Source: Myxococcales bacterium (GTDB lineage: Bacteria > Myxococcota_A > Polyangia > Haliangiales > Haliangiaceae). Taken from it: a DNA stretch of 64,000 nucleotides. The translations under genes were made by a program, and so were the position numbers. The DNA lies in NCBI GenBank assembly GCA_016716835.1, contig JADJUW010000001.1, forward strand, positions 1,508,001 to 1,572,000. The letters are read 5' to 3'. Positions 10,561 through 21,563 of the stretch are shown in pieces; position 1 is the stretch's first letter, and each line of letters begins with the position of its first letter. Under the pieces are notes generated by a model that was not told where the DNA came from, did not search any database, and saw only the letters and a program-made list of their open reading frames with translations.

Positions 10561-10635
10561 TTTGGCGCGCTCCCGCAGCGATGCTGAGGCGCGTACTTTA
10601 GGTACGCAACGAAGCTCGCGAGGAAGCACGCCGAA
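10561..10635. repeat. Structured hairpin element, copy A
   Basis: An imperfect nested hairpin lies in the gltG-to-lipoprotein gap. The outer stem pairs 10561-10567 with 10629-10635 (one T-G wobble). A C/A mismatch and two G-C pairs (569-570 with 626-627) follow. The middle helix pairs 10578-10584 with 10614-10619 around one bulged T, and the inner stem pairs GCGTAC (10591-10596) with GTACGC (10602-10607). The single-stranded core is shared with the copies at 13295-13369 and 13381-13508, while the stems differ in sequence but stay paired. Confidence 0.6.
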
Positions 10636-10661
10636 ATGGGCGCAAAAGACCCGCTGCGCGA

Positions 10662-12815
10662 TCAGCCGCCTGAAGGGCGGAATTCAAAGGGATACGATTT
10701 GACCTGCACACCCCCGCCGCCTTTTGGCTTTGGAAACTCGATGTTCTTGATCACGCCAGCGACGCAACTCGCCACGGCGCCGTCGAGGCCGCTCGCGGTT
10801 GAGGTGGTCACGGTGCCAGTCGGGCTAATAAAGAACTGCGCGATCACCGTGCCCTGCAGGGTCGGCTTGGCGAGCAATTGGCGCTCGTAGCAGGAGCGAA
10901 TTTTTTCTATGTTGCGGCGGATGTAGCGACGAATCGTCGCTGGGTCGAGGTCGCCGCCGACGTCCGGCGTGCCGAGGCGCGGCTCTGGCACCACCGAGGA
11001 GCGCGCCCGGCCACCGCCGCGACCGCTACCGGTGCCGTATCCGCTACCTGTGCCCGAGCCGTGGCCAATGCGGCCTTGGTTGCCAAGACCCACCGTGCCC
11101 CAGCCCGTGCCGCCGCCGCCCGGGCCAAAGCCCGATTGGCCAAAGCCAAAGCCACCAGCCATTTCGCCAGGCGCGTCGCCGAGCAGGCCACCTTGGATAT
11201 CGACGTCGTCGAGACCCGAGGTGATATCGCCGGTACCAGTTAAAGAAGCGAATACCGAACCGCCGGTAGACGCGAAGGCCGCGCCGATGGCGCCACCGGA
11301 GGCGGCAGACTCTGACGCCTGACGCGCGATGACTTCCTCATCGCTGTTCTTGGCCATCTTAAATTGGCCTTCAGCGCGCGAAGAGTCCTTCTTGCCCATT
11401 TTGCCTTCATCGAGCGCCATGCGCGTGCCCGTGCCGCCGGCTTCTTCGTCATCGGCATTTTCTTCCGGTGGCGGCTCTTCTTGCATAGGGTCGTCCTTGG
11501 CGTTGTTGCGCGCCGAGGCCAGGCCGCTATCGTCGAGCCCCATGTCGGCGTCGATGCCTTCGCCTGGAGGAGCCACCTGATACAAGATGCCGATGAAGCC
11601 AAAGAAGGCGAGAAACGTCACGCCCGCATAGGTGAGAAACGACCCATCGAGCGAGGCCCAAAACGGCACCGGATACTCTTTTGGCTTACCAACGGCGGTG
11701 ACGATGTACGTGATGTTGCCAAGCTTGGCGCGAATGCGGCCCTTGTCGGGAATCGCCATTTCCGTCGCCCCCGGCTGGCTGCTCGACGGCCTACCCCGCC
11801 CTGCGGCTTCGGCGAGTGGCGTGCTTTGGCCGTTAACGACCAACTCGCCATCCATGCCTTGCGCATAGTTAAAGACAAAATCGTTGCCGCTTGGGCCCAC
11901 GAGTAAAAACTCGTTTCCTGGCGCATGCGTGGTGGAGAATTCCACGCCAGGCGCGCTGCCGATGCGAAAAAACGGCGTGCGACGCTCGCGGCGAATTCGC
12001 GCCAGCGCGATGATGCAAAGCGACAGGCCACCGATGAGGCCCGAAAGCGCCACGGCATCGTAGGCGCGGCTCACCATTTTTGGGCGAAACGCGAACTCGG
12101 GTCGCTTGAGCACGTTAACCCATTCGTCGTGCTTGGCCGCGTTGTACGAGGCGTTGCGGACGGCGATGACAAACGACACCGTCGACGCGAGCAGGAGCAG
12201 CGCGCCGAGGGCAAAGAACCCCTTGGTCGCCGAGGTGACATGGCCGCCTTTGGGCTCCATGAGGTGCTTCACCGAAACGACTGACTGATCGAGCATGGCC
12301 GCGACTTCGACAGCCGAGGCACCGGGTTCATCGATATCGCCGGCGTAAGCCGCTGGACCGCCAATGGGTGCGGCCGCATATGGCGCGGCGGCTGGTCGCC
12401 CAGGGGCCGGCATGCTGGGGGCCGCAAACGGCGCAGGTGCAGCTTGCTGAGCAAAAGGAGCCGGCGCCGAAGGCACGGGAATCGACGAGGTATGGGACCG
12501 GGCCACCTCGCCTACCGCAAAGGCCACTTCGATGCGCGTGCCGCCGATGGTGAGTTGATCGCCCGACTTGATCTTGGCCTTGTTGACCTTTTCGCCATTG
12601 ACAAAGGTGCCCGTGGCCGACCCAAGGTCGATGATGCTGACGTCGTCGGGGCCGGTGACCTCGATGACGGCGTGCATGCGGCTAACATTGTCGTCATCGA
12701 GGCGCAGATGCGACGAAGACAGCTTGCCGATCTTGATCACCGGCAGCGCCAGCTTTTCCTCGCGGAGCAGCTCGGTTCCTTGGAATAAACGAAACGTAAA
12801 ATTTACACCTGACAT
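10662..12815 (-). CDS. gltG: FHA / TonB-like C-terminal domain inner-membrane protein, GltG-like
   Basis: This protein has 717 residues; the ATG at 12815 has GAGGA 6 nt upstream. An FHA phosphothreonine-binding domain spans residues ~20-98 with the expected GK (30-31), SSSH (33-36), N..SRMH (43-48) and FVNG (71-74). An Ala/Pro linker, three membrane segments (about 198-219, 252-274, 391-413) and a Gly-rich acidic stretch follow. The last ~95 residues form an AgmX/PglI-type TonB-like domain (DPATIRRYIRRNIEKIRSCY...GTVIAQFFISPTG...FPFEF-like end). Three membrane passes put FHA in the cytoplasm and the C-terminus in the periplasm, as expected for GltG, which links the cytoplasmic motor platform to the envelope complex. 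NfsG of the spore-coat machine is the main alternative. Confidence 0.82.
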   Translation of the reverse strand: MSGVNFTFRLFQGTELLREEKLALPVIKIGKLSSSHLRLDDDNVSRMHAVIEVTGPDDVSIIDLGSATGTFVNGEKVNKAKIKSGDQLTIGGTRIEVAFAVGEVARSHTSSIPVPSAPAPFAQQAAPAPFAAPSMPAPGRPAAAPYAAAPIGGPAAYAGDIDEPGASAVEVAAMLDQSVVSVKHLMEPKGGHVTSATKGFFALGALLLLASTVSFVIAVRNASYNAAKHDEWVNVLKRPEFAFRPKMVSRAYDAVALSGLIGGLSLCIIALARIRRERRTPFFRIGSAPGVEFSTTHAPGNEFLLVGPSGNDFVFNYAQGMDGELVVNGQSTPLAEAAGRGRPSSSQPGATEMAIPDKGRIRAKLGNITYIVTAVGKPKEYPVPFWASLDGSFLTYAGVTFLAFFGFIGILYQVAPPGEGIDADMGLDDSGLASARNNAKDDPMQEEPPPEENADDEEAGGTGTRMALDEGKMGKKDSSRAEGQFKMAKNSDEEVIARQASESAASGGAIGAAFASTGGSVFASLTGTGDITSGLDDVDIQGGLLGDAPGEMAGGFGFGQSGFGPGGGGTGWGTVGLGNQGRIGHGSGTGSGYGTGSGRGGGRARSSVVPEPRLGTPDVGGDLDPATIRRYIRRNIEKIRSCYERQLLAKPTLQGTVIAQFFISPTGTVTTSTASGLDGAVASCVAGVIKNIEFPKPKGGGGVQVKSYPFEFRPSGG

Positions 12816-13100
12816 GGCAATCCTCGTGTTGCGGCAACTCTACTGCGAATTAAAACGTGGCGCGCTGCCGATCCGCCACGAATGTCCAATAAACGCACGG
12901 ACTTGGCCTGCATCGACGAAGGCGCTTCGTATCCAATCGCCACAACCGGACAAACCGGTGTAGCAAATCGCCACGCATGAGCCTTAGACTTGAGCATTCC
13001 ACGGGGTAGGACACCCGCCTTCGCCCCCGGTTCCCAAAATTTTTATATTTATTTTCGCCACGCCCGCGCTGGTCTTGCGAGTCGCGCCCTGCTGAGGCCC

Positions 13101-13299
13101 GCCCCTGGTCTTGAGGGCTACCCGCGCTCAGCTAGTCGCTAGCCGTTCGTTGGCCTGGCGGCCCATTAAAAATAACCGTCCCACGAGCGCCCAGGTCTTG
13201 AGGAATATTGCGCTCAGCGCGGAGCGAGCTGTTTGCTGGGTTGGGATGGAATTCGTCGCACACCCGCCCAGGTCTTGAGGGATATTGCGCTCAGCGCGT
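13101..13299. repeat. Degenerate direct repeats around GGTCTTGAGG
   Basis: The block CGCCCAGGTCTTGAGG is followed by a short AT-rich step and a GCGC-TCA-GCGC hairpin. It occurs at about 13188-13220 and 13265-13298, with a worn third copy at about 13101-13132. Each copy neighbours a version of GCTAGCCGTTTGCTGGCTTGG (about 13138, 13227 and 13381). A partial 5' arm of the structured element (GGAATTCGTCGCACACCCGC, 13249-13268) is embedded, so copies appear to have rearranged with one another. Confidence 0.6.
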
Positions 13300-13369
13300 C
13301 GCACGCCCGCAGGCGGCCTGATGAGTGGACGTCTGTCCATGACGAAAGGCGCCGAGGACGTACGGCGCG
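13295..13369. repeat. Structured hairpin element, copy B
   Basis: The fold matches copies A and C with different stem sequences. The outer stem pairs 13295-13301 with 13363-13369 (one T-G wobble), followed by the conserved C/A mismatch. The middle helix pairs GGC-G-GCC (13312-13318) with GGCGCC (13348-13353), leaving one bulged base. The inner stem pairs TGGAC (13326-13330) with GTCCA (13335-13339) across a GTCT loop. A purine-rich internal loop (TGATGAG opposite TGACGAAA) sits between the middle and inner helices. Confidence 0.6.
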
Positions 13370-13380
13370 ATCAGCGCGTC

Positions 13381-13508
13381 GCTAGCCGTTTGCTGGCTTG
13401 GAGGGGAATTCGCCGCACACCCGCAGCGATGCCGAGGCGCAGCCGTCTGGCTGTAACGAGGCTCGCGAGGATGTACGGCGAATTACACCCAAGCCAGCGA
13501 ACGGCTAT
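13381..13508. repeat. Structured hairpin element, copy C, with extended 20-bp outer arms
   Basis: This is the longest copy. Outer arms 13382-13400 and 13489-13508 are near-perfect inverted repeats. Inside them AATTCGCCG (13407-13415) pairs perfectly with CGGCGAATT (13476-13484). The middle helix is GCGA-t-GC (13426-13432) with GCTCGC (13461-13466). The inner stem is CAGCC (13440-13444) with GGCTG (13449-13453) over a GTCT loop. The right arm overlaps the end of gltF, so a transcript ending here would carry the hairpin right after the stop codon. Confidence 0.65.
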
Positions 13509-13759
13509 AGGTCTTCGGCGGATTTGAGGATTTCGGGGATGAAGTGCTGACGGATCTTGATGAGGCTCGAGTGCTTCATGCCCGAAAGCACGGTGACGTC
13601 GGTGCCGTCAGGGCGAAGAATATCGCCTTCGATGGTGTCTTTGGAAAAGTCATACTCTTTGACTTTAGCGGGCTTGGCCGGCTTGGGCTGAGCCGAAGCC
13701 GTGCCGCCGGCGAGGCCGAGAAACGAAAGCGCAATGGCGAAGGTGAAAAGAGTCTTCAT
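13505..13759 (-). CDS. gltF: Small secreted protein, CglF/GltF-like gliding motility protein
   Basis: This encodes 84 residues, with AGGAGA about 6 nt before the ATG at 13759. A Sec signal peptide (residues 1-23, ending TASAQP) precedes a Lys/Pro-rich start and a short mature domain containing YDFSKDTIEGDILRPDG and, at the C-terminus, KHSSLIKIR..FIPEILKSAEDL. This matches what I recall of CglF (GltF), the small envelope protein encoded between gltE and gltG in Myxococcus, and the gene order here is the same. The role is structural, within the focal-adhesion complex. The family call rests on memory of the motif plus position; a profile search would settle it. Confidence 0.65.
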   Translation of the reverse strand: MKTLFTFAIALSFLGLAGGTASAQPKPAKPAKVKEYDFSKDTIEGDILRPDGTDVTVLSGMKHSSLIKIRQHFIPEILKSAEDL

Positions 13760-13813
13760 AGAGTTCTCCTAAGGACTAGAGCGTAGCACCAGACGTCGGC
13801 GGGCGAACAAAAA

Positions 13814-15108
13814 TCAGCTGCCGGCCGGCGCGGCGGCCTGAATCTTGATTTGCTCTTCGTAGCTGGCCACCAGTTTTTCGCAGTCGGTCACGTTTTGCTT
13901 GGCCTCTTCGCGGTCTTTGGCGTCCTTGAGCTTGGACTGAGCATCCGCAAAAAATTCGCGGGCTTTGCTGAAGTACTCCTTGCCCTTCTTGAGGTCGGTG
14001 GCCTCCTTGGCGCCGTAAAAATCTTTGTAGAGCACGCCCAGGTTAAAGGCAGCCTCGCCGCGCGAGCCGTCAATTTCCTTAGCCTTTTTGTAGCTGCTTT
14101 CGGCGTCACCGAGTTCGTTAAGGCCGCGCTGCGCGATGCCAAGGCCAATCCACGCATCGTAGTTTTTAGGCTGAAGCTTTACCACTTCGCCCAGCTGCGT
14201 CTTAGCGTCGGCATAGCGGCGCGAGCTCACTTGGATAAGGCCCGCGTTGAGGCGCGCCTCAGCGAACTTGCCGTCGAGTTCGACCGCGGCCATAAACGAC
14301 GTCAGCGCGCCACTGATGAGGTTCTTCTTCATGTAATAGAGGCCGAACGCGTTATGCAAAGGCGCGTAGGCTTTCGAAGCCTTGAGGCCCTCGTCGAGCA
14401 AGAGCTTAGCGAGGTCGAGGCGGTTCTTGTTGCCTTCAACGCCTTCCATGTAGACCAAGGCATAGACGGTGTAGGCTTGGATATTGCCGTTATCCACGGC
14501 GAGCGCGAGCGAGAGGTGATCGCGAATGGATTTTTCCAGCGTTTTCCACGCCGGGGTGCCGCTCTGCAATTTTTTGAGCTGCGCCAGATCGAGCGTGGCA
14601 ATATTAATATGCGCGCCAGGCAGGCGGCCGTCGACCGACAGCGCCTTTTCCCACTGCGACCGCGCCTCGGTTAGGTTGCCCTTGGCGTAGGCAACTTCGC
14701 CGAGGCCCGAGACCGAGTGCACGTAGGTGCTATCGCGACCGAGCGAGGCGCGAAACGCCTTCTCCGCGTCGCCAAGCATGCCGCAGCTCATGTAGCTGCG
14801 GCCTTGCATGTAAAATGCGATTGGCGCGACGTCTTTATGTTCCTTGCCGGCGTCTTCAAATTTACCGGCAGCCGATTTACACGCCGAATCGCCCCAACCG
14901 GCTTTTCTTGCGCCGCATAGTACTCGGCAGCCTTGAGATAATCTTCGCGGGCGTTTTTCGAAATGACAGGCCCGACGGGCGGCGCGTCGCCTGGCTTAAG
15001 CGGCGCTCCTCCGGCCGATGAACCGTCCGGACCTGACGTTGTCGACTTCTTGGAGCAAGCCGCGGTCATGGCCGCCGCAATGATGGAGAGTGCAATAATT
15101 CGTTTCAT
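13814..15108 (-). CDS. gltE: TPR lipoprotein, GltE-like (one-base frameshift near 14903)
   Basis: This reads as one gene of about 431 residues once a single missing base is restored. The first part (ATG 15108, AGGGA ribosome-binding site) encodes a lipoprotein signal peptide with lipobox MTAAC-SKKS and then a Gly/Pro linker. At the A4 run read on the minus strand (plus 14903-14906) the frame is lost. Adding one A gives AAQEKAGWGDSACKSAAGKFEDAG and joins the second part, whose first in-frame ATG is at 14809. The remainder is TPR repeats with a Lys-rich C-terminal helix. GltE is the TPR lipoprotein upstream of gltF in Myxococcus, and position, lipobox and repeats all fit. An outer-membrane-anchored periplasmic location is inferred. 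Confidence 0.75.
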
Positions 15109-15141
15109 ATCGGTATCCCTATTGGTCTTGGGGTGACGCGG

Positions 15142-18100
15142 TTAGAGCTTGAGCACGGCGGCTTCGCCGGCCACAACGGGCGCAACATTGCCGGATTCGC
15201 TGCGAATCTCCGACGCGGTTGGGTAGTCATTAGGCTTGAGCTGGCCGAGCTCGCGTTCGCAGATGGCCGACCAATTGTTAAAGAAGCCGAGCTCGCGCGA
15301 CGTTTCGAGACACTTAGCCAGTTCCGTCGTCGCCTCTTCGACAAATTTGGCGTCCGCGGCCATCTTGTCGAGGAAGTCACAATAGGCATAGACCGCGTCT
15401 TCGCCGCCCTTGGCGTAGTATGGCGGGATCTGTGCGGTAAAGAGCGCATCCGAGAGTGCGAGCTTAATTTGGGCAATGCGCGCAACCGCCGCGATCGCAT
15501 TAAATGGGTCGCGTGATTGGACGGCGTCCTTGTAGAGTCCGATCGCCGAAGCCGTTGCCTTTTCGCGCGCGGCCTTCCAGTCTTTGAGTTTCGTAACAGC
15601 CTTGGCTTCGCCAGCGGCGTCGCTAAACTCCATGTTTGGAAACTTAATAGCCAGCGACTTTTCGTAGTCGATGTCGGCCAGCGCGATCTTGGCGCGGGCG
15701 TAATAAAAACGCGCCGAGGCCTCGTCGCCACCGGTCTTGCCATTGACGCGGTCGTACGCGGCAATCGCCTGCGAATACGCGCTAACCGCGTCCTTCAACT
15801 TGCGTGGGTCTCTCGCGACGATATCAATTTGAGCGCCGCCGCTTTCGGTGCAGCGCTGAGGCAAGGCACCCTTCTTCTTCTTTTTCTTTTTGCTAGCGGA
15901 AGCCAGCGCGCGCGAGCGCTGGACCTTGGCGCAGGTGCCGTCGACGGTTGGAACCGAGCACGAGTCGTTCCAATAGATGTCGCCAATCTTGCCGTAGGCG
16001 ATTACGGTTAGGTCCGTGGTGCCCTTGCTGCCCCACTTGCCGATGTACTCGCGCAAGTGCGAGATGACCTTGTCCTTGTTGCCTTGTTTTTCGTAGATGG
16101 AGTAGATGCTAAAGAACGCGGAGGCGGCCTCCTTGGGGTTCTTGGCGCCAAAGCGCTTGGCGTAGTCGTTGGTATTTTCGATGGCCTTGCTGTCGTCGCC
16201 GATGCCCTTGCGGAAGAAGACGGCGTCGTTGAGCGCGGCTTTGGCGTCGGCCTCACCCGCGTACTTCTGCGCATAGAGTTCGTACTGCTCCGAGGCCTTG
16301 TCATACCAGGCGATGGCGGCGTAGTTCTCGCCCATCTTGCGAATGGCTTTTTGCGCCCACTCGGACTTCTTGCCAAGGAAGTCTTTGTGCAGCTGCGAAA
16401 ACGCGGCGATGGCGAGACCGATGGCTTTGCCCTTTTCATACTGAATACCGGCGTTCCACAGCAGCTTGTCGGCTTCTTTGGCTTCTGGGTCAGCGTCGTA
16501 GACGTCGCGAAACAAGTTGCCGCACTCGACGTATTGGTCGAAGTTGCCGCTCTTGTCGGCGGCCAGTTCGCATTTTTTTGCGCGGTCGTTGAGGCCGACG
16601 TAGACCATGCGGTCACAGCGCTGCTTGACGTATTCGTCGCGCTCTAGGAACGCCTTGTCCTTGCCGAGTTCGTCGCATAGCGCCGTGCCTTGTGCAAATT
16701 CTGCCGCGTCTTCGTAATAGACCAACGAAATGTTGGCGGCGAAGATAGCTGTTTCATGGGCTGCGATGGTCGGTGAGCATCTTCTTAAATAGTGGCAGCG
16801 CCTTGTCCCAATGACCAAAGCGGGCATACGTCTCGGCTTGCAGAAACAGGGTCTTGGCCATTTGGCCTGGCTTTGGCTTCTTGACGAACTTGGTGTAGCG
16901 CTCGGCCGCGTCAAGGATTTTCTGGTCGGCGGCCGGAATCGCTTCGACCTTGCCGATCTTAAAGCCGGAGTCGCCCCTGGTGGTGGTGCCGCGAGGATCA
17001 GCGGTCTTGGAATTGGAATAGCCCTCGATTTGCGCCCAGGCGGCGTCTTCGCATTGGTCGTCGGCGATTTTTGGTTTGCCGGTGGTGCAGCTTGAGGCGA
17101 ACGAAGCGCCGAAGGCTTCGCCAGCGCGACCCCATAGCTCGGCCTTGAGACGCGCATTTGGCTCCCGCACCGCTCGATCCCACAAGAGGTTGGCGTAGTC
17201 GTACTGGGTCATCGGGTAGTCGGCGGCATCTGGAAAGACGTCGAGGTAAACCTTGTAGGTCTTGTCGGCGTATTGCAGCGACTCGGGATTTTTCGTCTTG
17301 GTGAATTCGTTGTGCCAGCCGGTCGCCATCTCCAGCGAGAACACCGCGGCGTTGTCGCGGCATTCCTCCTGCTCGGTGGCCGGAAGCAGCTTGTTGCTCT
17401 TGGCAAAGCCGTAGAGCTTGACCAGTTTTTCGAGCTCTTCGACTTGTTGGCCGCGATTGCCCTCGGTCAGCATGGCGCGGGTGATGTTGTATTGCCAGAC
17501 GCAGACCATCGGGTCTTTTGGCGCCATGCCGATGAGTTCGCGAAAGGTGTAGATGGCGCGCTTGCCAGCGCCGTCGGCCATGTAGAGGTCGGCGAGGAGC
17601 TTGAGGCCGTCAAAGGCGTAGGCTTTATCCATGCGCTCAAAGGTCTTAAATGCGAGTTCGGTCTTGCCGAACTTGGCGTAGGCAACGACAAAGTCTTTTT
17701 TGGCGGCCTTGTGCAGCAGCGCCTTGGATTTGTCGCCGTTGGTTTTCTCGACGACCTCGAGAAACACGGCGCCGGCTTTTTGGTCTTCTTTTTGGTTTAG
17801 GAACACCCAGCCGGTTTTGTATTTGGCGTAGGTCCAGACCTTGGACGACTTAAACTCGAGGACCTTCTCGTAGAACTTGCCGGCGTTTTCCATTTCGCCT
17901 TGCTCAAAGTAGTAGTCGCCAAAGGCCAAGAATGCCTCGGGCACAAATGGTGAGGTCGGGTACTCCATGATGAGCTTCTGCAAAATCTCGCGGGCGTTAT
18001 CCATCTTGCCGGCGCCCTTGAGGGTGTCGGCCAGGTAGAACAGCGCGCGGTCCATTTGCTTGAAGTTCTTGTACTTGGGGTTTTTGATCATCGCGGCGAA

Positions 18101-18580
18101 GACCTTCACCGCGTCGGTCAGATCCTTTTTGTACTGCTCTTTAAACGCCGCGGCCTCCTTGCGGAACTTGGCCTGATCGCTGCCCTTGGCGCCATCGGCC
18201 TTGATTTCCATTTCGTTCCAACGCAAGCGGTTGAACGTGGCTAACCTCGAATAGAGTTCGCCGAGCTGAAAAATCAATTCGGGCTTGGAAGGGTCGCCGT
18301 CGGGCGTGTCTTTGATCAGCGCGGTGAGCAAGGCCAACTGGTCGCGACGCAGGGTGCCCACCTTATCTTGCGCAGCAAGAATTTGGTCAGCCGTGATGCT
18401 CGGGCCGGCCGCCTTGTCGGCGGCTTGCTTGACGACGGGCTTGGCTTTCTTGGTCTCGCGGACCTTTACCTCGACGGTCTGGGTGCGTTCAGTCTTGGTC
18501 GTCGGCTGCGCGACCGCGCTGGCCATGGTTACCCACGTGGCAGCAGAGGCAACGGCGATGCGGAATTGGTTGAGTTTCAT
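15142..18580 (-). CDS. gltD: Large periplasmic TPR protein, GltD/AgmU-like (frameshift near 16758)
   Basis: Two overlapping frames (16754-18580 and 15142-17157) make one protein of about 1145 residues if one C of the CCC run at 16758-16760 is removed, giving MLTDHRS followed by HETAIFAANIS. ATG 18580 has GAGGAT 7 nt upstream. Residues 1-25 are a Sec signal peptide ending ASAVAQP. The rest is long TPR-like helical pairs (for example LFQLGELYSRLATFNRLRW and ALLHKAAKKDFVVAYAKFG), with an unusual Lys-rich patch (ASASKKKKKKKG) at about nt 15880. Length, secretion and repeats match GltD (AgmU), the large periplasmic subunit of the gliding machine. It lies 33 bp upstream of gltE and 54 bp downstream of the gltC-like gene. 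Confidence 0.75.
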
Positions 18581-18634
18581 GTAATCCTCAGATGCGTTGC
18601 AGATCTAGATGGGAGGGCAAACAGCGCGTGCAGG

Positions 18635-20338
<1,704 letters not shown>

Positions 20339-20579
20339 GTCAAGGCAAAGGTCCTAAAGGTTGCTGACCGGCCAGAGTTTGATGCGTACGAGACGAGTTC
20401 CTTGGGTGAGATCTACCGGCGGCGTTGCGTACGCAAAATGCGTAGATCGTCAGGCGCCGCGTTCGCTGATGAAATGAACCAAGAGATCGTGGTCGCCGAC
20501 CTCTGTGCTTGACTTGCACACCCAACCTTTTACAATGCCCTTCTTTACCCAGCGGCCTTCGTGTCGCAGGAGAACCTAC

Positions 20580-21080
20580 ATGCGCCGATACGCTGCTTCC
20601 GCCAATCCCCGTTCAATGTACTCGTTTGCCGGCCTCGTGCTCGGCGTGTTGCTCGCTGCTGGCGGTTGCGACAAAGGCGAGCCGGTCGGCCGCCTTTGCG
20701 ATATCGGCGAAGACCCACCCGCGGGTGCCGCCGTTGTCTCGTCGCCGTCACTCGATTGCGTGACGCGAACGTGCTTGCAGATTCCCGTCGAAGGTCAACC
20801 AGGCGGCTCCGGCACCAAGGGCATGTGTAGCGCGGTTTGCGACACGGACGATGATTGCGCCAAGGTCCCAGAAAGCCCATGCAACTCCGAGTTTGTCTGC
20901 GCGGTCGCCGTTACGGTAGGGCCGTACTGCTGCGAAAAATTGTGCGTCTGCAAAGACTACATTGTGGTGCCAGATGAAGGCCCGATTCCTACCCCCGCCG
21001 CCTGCGACGCCGCCAATGCTGACAACGCGTGTTGCAATCTCGAAGGCCGCGAAGGCAACGCCGCTTACCCGCTTTGCTAG
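20580..21080 (+). CDS. Cys-rich secreted lipoprotein, function unknown
   Basis: This encodes 166 residues. The ATG at 20580 has AGGAG 7 nt upstream; an upstream in-frame start at 20505 lacks such a site. A basic start and a hydrophobic segment end in a lipobox (LLAAGGC-DKGEP). The mature part has more than a dozen cysteines (CDIGEDPP, CVTRTCLQIP, CSAVCDTDDDC, CCEKLCVC, CCNLEG), which suggests a disulfide-stabilised extracellular domain. The CDTDDDC segment resembles the short Cys/Asp modules common in myxobacterial surface lipoproteins. It is transcribed divergently from the glt cluster, 241 bp away, and convergently with yraN. I do not recognise a family. Confidence 0.75.
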   Translation: MRRYAASANPRSMYSFAGLVLGVLLAAGGCDKGEPVGRLCDIGEDPPAGAAVVSSPSLDCVTRTCLQIPVEGQPGGSGTKGMCSAVCDTDDDCAKVPESPCNSEFVCAVAVTVGPYCCEKLCVCKDYIVVPDEGPIPTPAACDAANADNACCNLEGREGNAAYPLC

Positions 21081-21096
21081 CGCCCCGCCCCGCGAG

Positions 21097-21489
21097 TCAT
21101 TGGTAGCGATAGCGCTGCTCGCCGAGGCGAAACGCGTCTTGCAGTAGCGTCGGCACGCCGGACGTAACCGCGACAACATCGAAGCGCTTGGGGCGGCTTG
21201 CCCAGGGTCCGCCATGATACGCGAGGTAGCAGGCCGCCACCTTGGCCACCTGCGCCGCCTTGCCGGGCGAGATGGCGTGGACCGCCGCGCCATAGCGACC
21301 GCTGCCGCGGGAGCGCACCTCAACGAAGACTAGGTAGTCGCCGTGCTCCGCGATAATATCGAGTTCACCGAGACGACAGCGGAAGTTGCGCTGCACGATG
21401 GTGTAGCCCTGGGAGCCCAGCCAGCTGGCAACGTAGGCTTCGACGGCCTGCCCTTTTTGATGAGTTGTTTGCGTCGGGCGCGCGACCAT
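21097..21489 (-). CDS. yraN: YraN/UPF0102 family nuclease-like protein
   Basis: This encodes 130 residues. It shows the family pattern: N-terminal helix KGQAVEAYVASWLGSQGYTI followed by RNFRCRLGELDIIAEHGDYLVFVEVRSRG. These carry the G-E-[IL]-D-[IL] and F-V-E-V-[RK] motifs of the Holliday-junction-resolvase-like fold. The catalytic-type E, D, E and R/K positions are all present, so nuclease competence is possible. YraN commonly sits at the end of the rplS operon, as here, 74 bp downstream of rplS. Its cellular role is not well established in any species; the name is by homology only. Confidence 0.88.
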   Translation of the reverse strand: MVARPTQTTHQKGQAVEAYVASWLGSQGYTIVQRNFRCRLGELDIIAEHGDYLVFVEVRSRGSGRYGAAVHAISPGKAAQVAKVAACYLAYHGGPWASRPKRFDVVAVTSGVPTLLQDAFRLGEQRYRYQ

Positions 21490-21563
21490 GTTGCGTCATA
21501 CGCGTGACCGCTGCCGATTCTGGCGCGAATATCACGAAGCGCTCGGCGCGAAGGCCGCGCAGC

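Larger units (their letters stand above)
12816..13504. other. Non-coding gap between gltG and gltF, filled with repeats
   Basis: I see no convincing gene in these 689 bases. An AT-rich island (13037-13061) interrupts otherwise GC-rich sequence about 220 bp upstream of gltG and could hold its promoter, but I cannot fix -35/-10 boxes. From about 13100 onward the gap is an array of degenerate repeats and two copies of the structured hairpin element, listed separately. The last inverted arm reaches the gltF stop codon. Confidence 0.6.

Noticed and set aside
13305..13360. Hammerhead ribozyme (CTGATGAG ... CGAAA in copy B)
   Set aside because: Stem II would need to end right before GAAA, but extra bases (TGA) intervene, and the other two copies lack CTGATGA and GAAA.
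20339..20504. tRNA or small RNA in the gap upstream of gltC
   Set aside because: No cloverleaf, T-loop sequence or terminator could be found; it is more likely a divergent promoter region.
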